Source: Pelotomaculum isophthalicicum JI
GTDB taxonomy: Bacteria; Bacillota; Desulfotomaculia; Desulfotomaculales; Pelotomaculaceae
Direction: 5' to 3'
DNA: 64,000 nucleotides
NCBI RefSeq assembly: GCF_029478095.1
Contig: NZ_JAKOAV010000007.1
Coordinates: 1 to 64,000, forward strand
Part shown: in pieces, positions 59,825 to 64,000 of the stretch
How positions within the stretch are numbered: position 1 is the first letter of the stretch
Layout: each line of letters starts with the position of its first letter
The notes under the pieces: generated by a model
Database searches by the model: none
The model's input: the letters and a program-made list of their open reading frames with translations, nothing else
Told to the model about the DNA's origin: nothing
Translations under genes and position numbers: made by a program

Positions 59825-61041
59825 AACGACCGGAACTTCTGGCGCCTGCCGGAGACCTGGAAAAATTAAAAGTGGCCGTCATTTATGGCGCTGATGCCGT
59901 CTACCTCGGTGGGCGGCATTTTGGACTGCGCGCCGGGGCGGGCAATTTCAGTGAGGAAGAAATAGCTGAAGGGGTACGCTTTGCCCATGAAAAAGGAGTA
60001 CGGGTTTATGTGACAGTGAATATATTTGCCCACAACAGCGATCTTGCTAAATTACCCGGTTATCTTGATACGGTCAGCGCGGCCGGTGTAGACGGTGTGA
60101 TTTTATCCGACCCGGGAGTAGTTGAACTGGTAAGAAAGCTCCACCCGGCTCTACCGGTGCATCTGAGCACCCAGGCTAATACAACTAATTGGGCGGCGGC
60201 GCAATTCTGGGAAAAACTAGGTGTCTCACGGATCATTCTAGCCCGCGAGTTGTCTCTTGATGAAATTGCCGAGATCAGGGAACGGGTAGGAGTGGAGCTG
60301 GAGATATTCGTCCACGGCGCCATGTGTGTTTCATATTCCGGACGCTGTTTGTTAAGCAACTACTTTACCGGGAGAGACGCCAACAGGGGCGACTGCGCGC
60401 AGTCCTGCCGCTGGAGGTACGCCCTGGTGGAGGAAACAAGACCGGGCGAGTACCTGCCTCTTGAAGAAGATGAAAAAGGCGCCTATATCCTTAGTTCCCG
60501 GGATCTTTGTCTGATTGAGCATATTCCGGAGCTGGCGGCGGCCGGCATTAACAGCTTTAAGATCGAGGGCAGAATGAAAAGTATCCATTACGTAGCCGGG
60601 GTTGTAAAGGCCTACCGTGAGGCGATGGATACTTTTTTTGCCGGCGGGGCGGGTTGCTGGAATCCGGACGTCTGGCTTGAGGAAATCGGCAAGGTAAGCC
60701 ACCGCGAATATACCACCGGCTTTCTTTTCGGTAACCCTGGCGCGGCGGGTCAGCATTATAACAGTAAAATTTACCGGCGACGCTATTCCTTTATTGGTCT
60801 GGTCCGGGGTTACGATCAACAAGCCGGGTTGGCGGTGGTGGAGCAGCGCAACCGCTTTGCCGTCGGGGATGAAGTGGAAATACTCACTCCGGCGGGAGGG
60901 CCTTCAAAGCTAACAATCAGCGCTATTTACGACGAGGATGGCTATTCAATAGAGGTTGCCCCACACCCCCAGCAAATTGTCAAAATACCAGTACATAAGG
61001 AACTTGAGGCATATTCCATGCTGAGAAAACCAATCGAATAA
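59821..61041 (+). CDS. U32-family protein (TrhP/RlhA-like)
   Basis: A 406-residue member of the U32 'collagenase-like' family, starting at the GTG that overlaps mltG. Family signature ELLAPAGDLEKLKVAVIYGADAVYLG is present in order, and EIFVHGAMCVSYSGRCLLSN followed by ANRGDCAQSCRW and FKIEGRMKSIHYVAGVV give the conserved Cys cluster that probably binds an iron-sulfur centre. Characterised relatives hydroxylate tRNA (TrhP) or 23S rRNA (RlhA); proteolysis is doubtful. Synteny with mltG matches B. subtilis yrrL-yrrO, with yrrM and yrrN missing. Confidence 0.9.
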   Translation: MKRPELLAPAGDLEKLKVAVIYGADAVYLGGRHFGLRAGAGNFSEEEIAEGVRFAHEKGVRVYVTVNIFAHNSDLAKLPGYLDTVSAAGVDGVILSDPGVVELVRKLHPALPVHLSTQANTTNWAAAQFWEKLGVSRIILARELSLDEIAEIRERVGVELEIFVHGAMCVSYSGRCLLSNYFTGRDANRGDCAQSCRWRYALVEETRPGEYLPLEEDEKGAYILSSRDLCLIEHIPELAAAGINSFKIEGRMKSIHYVAGVVKAYREAMDTFFAGGAGCWNPDVWLEEIGKVSHREYTTGFLFGNPGAAGQHYNSKIYRRRYSFIGLVRGYDQQAGLAVVEQRNRFAVGDEVEILTPAGGPSKLTISAIYDEDGYSIEVAPHPQQIVKIPVHKELEAYSMLRKPIE

Positions 61042-61047
61042 TTATTC

Positions 61048-61071
61048 AGTAGTCAGTAGTCAGTATTCAGT
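61048..61071. repeat. CAGTAGT short direct repeats
   Basis: CAGTAGT twice, then CAGTATTCAG directly after the U32 stop codon. The type of sequence resembles the CAGTGGT-rich ends of the IVS element in pglX, but no element is attached here. Confidence 0.4.
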
Positions 61072-61085
61072 AAAGCCGGCCCGTT

Positions 61086-61153
61086 GGAAGCAGGGGGACG
61101 TTCTTTTTGCTTCCCTCCTGGGAGGGAAGCAAAAAGAACGTCCCCCTGCTTCC
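61086..61153. repeat. 33-bp perfect inverted repeat (REP-like)
   Basis: Arms 61086-61118 and 61121-61153 are perfect complements separated by TG, with core GGGGGACGTTCTTTTTGC. Such GGGGACG-TTCTTTT palindromes are a recurrent intergenic repeat type in Firmicutes. No coding or terminator role is evident, although it would form a very stable hairpin between the U32 and penicillin-binding protein genes. Confidence 0.85.
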
Positions 61154-61262
61154 TCCCCTGCTTCCCCTGAAAAGAACGTCCCCCTGCTTCCTCCCCTGCT
61201 TCCCCTGAAAAGAACGTCCCCCTGCTTCCTCCCCTGCTTCCCCTGAAAAGAACGTCCCCCTG
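61149..61262. repeat. Three tandem 38-bp repeats
   Basis: Exact copies begin at 61149, 61187 and 61225, each starting CTTCCTCCCCTGCTTCCCC and ending AACGTCCCCCTG. They are built from the right arm of the neighbouring palindrome and presumably arose by slippage or recombination from it. A fourth copy breaks off at 61270. Confidence 0.9.
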
Positions 61263-61384
61263 CTTCCCCGTGAGGCATACAGCTACTCGACCTGTGTTAT
61301 ATGCCCAAAGGTTTCGAATGTATAACTATAAACATTTCCGGCCAAGCTCTAATATATACATACATGTGGAAAGGCCGGAAAATA

Positions 61385-63082
61385 ATGGGGCTATTGATTC
61401 AGAAAAGACAAGTTGCGGTTTTTTACTTCTTTATCATCATTTTAGGCCTCCTGACTGCATGTCTCTGGATGATTCAAATCAGGGACGGAGAAAAATATGC
61501 CGCTATGGCTCTGGAGCAGGGAAGCATTTATGTTCCCCTGGAAGAAGTGTGCAGGGGAAAAATTCTGGACAGAAACCTACTGTCTTTGACCGGTGAGCAG
61601 GAATCTGAGAGAATTGTTGTTTTCCCTGAAGTGATAGACAGGGAGGAAGTTATCCGGGGTCTTTCAGAAATCCTTAATGTGCCGCGCACGGTTCTGGCTG
61701 ACTTGCTGAACGGGGCTCCTCGTTACTTGCCCTACCAGTTGTCACAAGCACAGGTGGAAGCGGTGAAAGAGCGGGGATGGAAAGGAGTGGCGGTATTACC
61801 GGTTAGTTTTCGTTACGGGGACAAGCCGCTGGCGGCTCAAGTGATCGGTCATTTGGGGAAAATCGCCTCGCGTGAGGAGTTGTCCATATTAAGCAGTCAG
61901 AGTGGCAAGTCCTATAAATACGATGATGTGGTCGGCAAAATCGGTCTTGAAGGTATGTATGAGTCCGAACTGAAAGGCGAGAGACCTGAACGGGCGGCCA
62001 GGGTTTACCACGATGCCACTGGGAATATTCTAAACGGTTCTGTGATAACAGTGGAGGAGGGTGTCAGGGACAGCAACAGGCAGGATCTGGTGCTTACCAT
62101 TGACGCCCGTATTCAGCAGGTTGTGGAAAGTGTGATGGACAATAGGTCGATCAAGGGCGCGGTGGTCGTGATGGAGGCGGGCACGGGAGATTTGCTTGCC
62201 ATGGCAGGCCGCCCGGCCTTCCACCCGGCGCAGGTGGAAGATTATTTACGAAAAGGCGGCGAGGAGCGGTTTTTTGACCATTGTACCGCTCTCTATCAGC
62301 CCGGTTCTATTTTTAAAATTGTAGTTGCCGCGGCTGCTTTGGAGGAAGGTGTCGCCGGCGCCGGCAGTTTGTTAACCTGCGGCGGGGCAAAAGATAATTT
62401 AATCCATTGCTGGAATGACGCGGGACATGGCAATATTACTTTTTCCCGTGCCTTTGCCGAATCCTGTAATCCTGCGTTCGCCAGGATTGGCTTAAGCCTC
62501 GGCGCGCAAAAAATAATTGAATATGCCCGAAAACTGGGTTTGGATAACCAGTCTGTCACAGGTTACCCGGTACCGGTTGACCGGCGCGAGGATCTGAGCC
62601 TGATTGCGGCGCCGTACAATTTGGTGAACAGCAGTATTGGCCAGGGGCCTGTGCTGGTTAGTCCCGTTCAAGTCGCGGCCATGATGAACGCGGTCATTTC
62701 CGGCGGCGTTTACCGGGCGCCGCGTCTTGTAAAAGAAGTGCGTAAAAGCGGCGGAGAGGCGGCCAGAGAATTCAATTCAGAACCCGGCTGCCAGGCAATC
62801 CGTCCTGATACCGCCGCTGTACTGCGTGAATTATTGGAACTGGCAACTGACGAGGGTGTCGCGAAAGGGTCCTTAGTGCCGGTTTTCGGGAGCGCCGGCA
62901 AGACGGGATCAGCGCAAACCGGCGACATGAAACATTCGGTGAACGCCTGGTTTACCGGCTATGCCCCGCGAATCAATCCACGTTATATTGTCACCGTCTT
63001 AGTTGAAGACGGCGCCAGCGGTAGTGAATCAGCCGCGCCGGTTTTCCGGGAAATAATGGAACAGATCTTGCGTTTTGATTAA
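61385..63082 (+). CDS. Class B penicillin-binding protein (transpeptidase)
   Basis: A 565-residue protein; the ATG at 61385 begins just before the membrane helix (VAVFYFFIIILGLLTACLW), with GGAAAGG upstream; the frame is open from 61301. An N-terminal dimerisation-type domain (about 40-240) is followed by the transpeptidase domain with SxxK (PGSIFKIV, about residue 310), SxN (AESCNPAF, Ser-Cys-Asn) and KTG (AGKTGSAQTG). It cross-links peptidoglycan. Length and composition suggest a SpoVD/PBP2-like or accessory sporulation-type enzyme lacking a PASTA tail; the exact orthologue is not fixed. Confidence 0.88.
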   Translation: MGLLIQKRQVAVFYFFIIILGLLTACLWMIQIRDGEKYAAMALEQGSIYVPLEEVCRGKILDRNLLSLTGEQESERIVVFPEVIDREEVIRGLSEILNVPRTVLADLLNGAPRYLPYQLSQAQVEAVKERGWKGVAVLPVSFRYGDKPLAAQVIGHLGKIASREELSILSSQSGKSYKYDDVVGKIGLEGMYESELKGERPERAARVYHDATGNILNGSVITVEEGVRDSNRQDLVLTIDARIQQVVESVMDNRSIKGAVVVMEAGTGDLLAMAGRPAFHPAQVEDYLRKGGEERFFDHCTALYQPGSIFKIVVAAAALEEGVAGAGSLLTCGGAKDNLIHCWNDAGHGNITFSRAFAESCNPAFARIGLSLGAQKIIEYARKLGLDNQSVTGYPVPVDRREDLSLIAAPYNLVNSSIGQGPVLVSPVQVAAMMNAVISGGVYRAPRLVKEVRKSGGEAAREFNSEPGCQAIRPDTAAVLRELLELATDEGVAKGSLVPVFGSAGKTGSAQTGDMKHSVNAWFTGYAPRINPRYIVTVLVEDGASGSESAAPVFREIMEQILRFD

Positions 63083-63291
63083 GCGTTAGCATTCAGCAAA
63101 CCTGACAATTGAGGGCATGGCGTTGCCCATAGCGAACGACCCATTTTAAGCGCCAGTAATATCAGTCTGCGAGTAGGAGTAACCGGACTTCAATAATTGT
63201 GGATAAACGACTTATGGGCTTATTAAGCAGCGTGCCCACAAGTCGTCGAAACCACCTTTTCAGCGCTGCTAGTCCTATCTGAAACGAGCCG
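63083..63291. other. Spacer between converging PBP and glutaredoxin genes
   Basis: No gene. A small GGGCA / TGCCC hairpin lies at 63114-63129. No clear terminator with T-run was found. Confidence 0.4.
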
Positions 63292-63525
63292 TTAAGAGAG
63301 CATTTTCTCCAGCTCATTGCGATTAAAACCTACCACTACCTGGCTGCCCATGGTAACTGTCGGCACGGCCATCCGCCCGGTCTTCCTGATCATTTCGTCC
63401 CTGGCGCGCTCATCAGCCGCGACGTTGATTTCTTTGTAATTTACCCCTTTGCCTGAAAGAAACTCTTTCACATGGTTGCAATGGGGTCAAGTGGGTGTTG
63501 TGTAAACAGTTACATTTTTCTCCAA
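63292..63525 (-). CDS. Glutaredoxin-like selenoprotein (in-frame UGA)
   Basis: A 77-residue glutaredoxin/NrdH-like protein read through one TGA at 63489-63487. TTG start at 63525 is eight bases behind GGAGGG. The sequence reads NVTVYTTPT-[TGA]-PHCNHVKEFL, LSGKGVNYKEINV, then RMAVPTVTMG (cis-Pro VPTV) and VVVGFNRNELEKML, so every family element is in place. The TGA takes the place of the first Cys of the CPxC redox motif (UPHC, residue 13). A hairpin follows directly after the UGA. Selenocysteine is thus the best explanation; a recent TGC/TGT-to-TGA mutation is the alternative. The frame is otherwise undamaged. Confidence 0.75.
63444..63489 (-). promoter_or_regulatory. Candidate bacterial SECIS element
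   Basis: Directly after the UGA on the minus strand, CCCC (63486-63483) can pair with GGGG (63447-63444). Nearer the tip TGAAAG (63470-63465) pairs with CTTTCA (63459-63454) around a five-base AGUUU loop. The apical helix starts 16 bases after the UGA, within the range used by bacterial SelB. Confidence 0.6.
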
Positions 63526-63712
63526 TATTTATTCCCTCCTGTATTCTTTCTTTTTAGTTTCAATGATTGCAATAAGAAATATACACAGTATTTCTGACAA
63601 TTGCTGTATGGTGTATCGCAGTAACCTTTTCAGTCACCTTCCCATATCATGCTTTAGGTGTATTGTTGGCAAAATAGAAGCAGTTTGGCAAAGGCTGAAA
63701 AGAGGTAAAAAT

Positions 63713-64000
63713 GTGGCAAAAAAAGCTGAGCCAGTGTTAATCATCGGCGCCGGGGTAGCGGGAGGAGTCGTGGCTGATGTTCTTGGCCAAAGTCTAAACA
63801 AGGATTTGAAACCTGTTGGTTTTATTGACGATGATCTCAAAAAACAAAAATTAGTGCTGCATGGTTTACCGGTTTTAGGAACCAGGGATGACATCCTGAC
63901 GATTGTTCGCGGTTACGATATTAAAAAAATTATTATCGCGATACCTTCAGCTTCAGGCCGGGTTATCTGCCAGATCATTGAAAAATGCCATCAGAGCAAA
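63713..64000 (+). CDS. Start of a sugar-nucleotide epimerase/dehydratase-type Rossmann protein (partial)
   Basis: The first 96 codons of a gene that runs off the window. GTG at 63713 follows GAGGT by about seven bases; the frame is open back to an ATG at 63609 without a better site. VLIIGAGVAGGVVADVLG is a nucleotide-binding Rossmann start, followed by LKPVGFIDDDLKKQKLVLHG, VLGTRDDI and KKIIIAIPSASG, as in the N-terminal CoA/NAD-binding domain of CapD/FlaA1-type UDP-sugar dehydratases and polyprenol-phosphate sugar transferases. Unlike typical CapD, no membrane helices precede the domain. Confidence 0.65.
   Translation, partial: MAKKAEPVLIIGAGVAGGVVADVLGQSLNKDLKPVGFIDDDLKKQKLVLHGLPVLGTRDDILTIVRGYDIKKIIIAIPSASGRVICQIIEKCHQSK

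Noticed and set aside
61149-61262. Tandem 38-bp repeats as a CRISPR array
   Set aside because: The repeats are directly contiguous with no spacers, and derive from the adjacent palindrome; no cas genes are present.
61060-61278. A 72-codon minus-strand open frame
   Set aside because: It is only the translation of the palindrome and the 38-bp repeats (GGRSF-type repeats); no ribosome site.
1-64000. tRNA or rRNA genes
   Set aside because: No cloverleaf with a GGTTCGAATCC-type arm or rRNA core sequence was recognised by eye; a tRNAscan-SE run would settle it.

Overview
The window looks like a chromosomal segment of a spore-forming, anaerobic, low-to-mid GC Firmicute of the Clostridia, most like the Peptococcaceae / Desulfotomaculum-Pelotomaculum group. 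This is inferred from the gene set, not from a database match. The evidence is a SpoVAF/GerA-type germination protein, the conserved Firmicute block alaS-ireB-ruvX-DUF1292-mltG-U32, a class III fructose bisphosphatase, abundant TTG/GTG starts behind strong AGGAGG-type ribosome sites, a TRAP transporter joined to a CoA ligase, and a probable selenoprotein.

Layout. (1) 1-15000 is a defence island in decay. An insertion-sequence end with four 22-23 bp repeats cuts a sigma-like gene. It is followed by a small HTH regulator and a BREX type 1 operon (brxA, brxB, brxC, pglX, pglZ) in which no brxL is found. pglX carries an in-frame insertion of a four-helix-bundle (IVS-type) element. Downstream lie fragments of a ywfO-like HD gene, an intact ywgA-like gene, a heavily deleted TOTE primase-helicase gene and a BrnT/BrnA-like toxin-antitoxin pair. 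(2) 15000-18500 holds SEC-C, UPF0158 and DUF6557-like genes. (3) 18600-25400 is a sugar-phosphate cluster: an internally deleted pfp, then fba, fbp (class III) and pgi, with remnants of PadR and alpha/beta-hydrolase genes. (4) 25700-29000 carries a LysM protein and an ECF-sigma/DUF3795 operon. (5) 29300-45700 is a signalling region: three cyclic-di-GMP enzymes, a TRAP-transporter/CoA-ligase operon with a leader terminator and an operator-like palindrome, and an AT-rich complete agr quorum-sensing locus (agrB, D, C, A) with duplicated membrane genes. (6) 46200-51600 has the germination protein, a large unassigned structured RNA, mnmA, two tiny genes and an AI-2E-family permease. (7) 51600-63100 is the housekeeping block alaS to U32, then a class B penicillin-binding protein behind a repeat-rich spacer. 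(8) The right edge has a glutaredoxin-like gene with an in-frame UGA in the UxxC position and the start of a sugar-nucleotide dehydratase-type gene.

The most novel signal is at 48310-48722. It is a run of long hairpins whose five best helices pair over 78 base pairs with no mismatch if G-U is allowed, yet are not DNA palindromes. This gives both a structure and a strand (plus) and does not match any RNA class I know. Next in interest are the in-frame mobile insertion inside pglX, the UGA-containing glutaredoxin with a hairpin directly after the UGA, and the agr locus with a serine-type autoinducer precursor.
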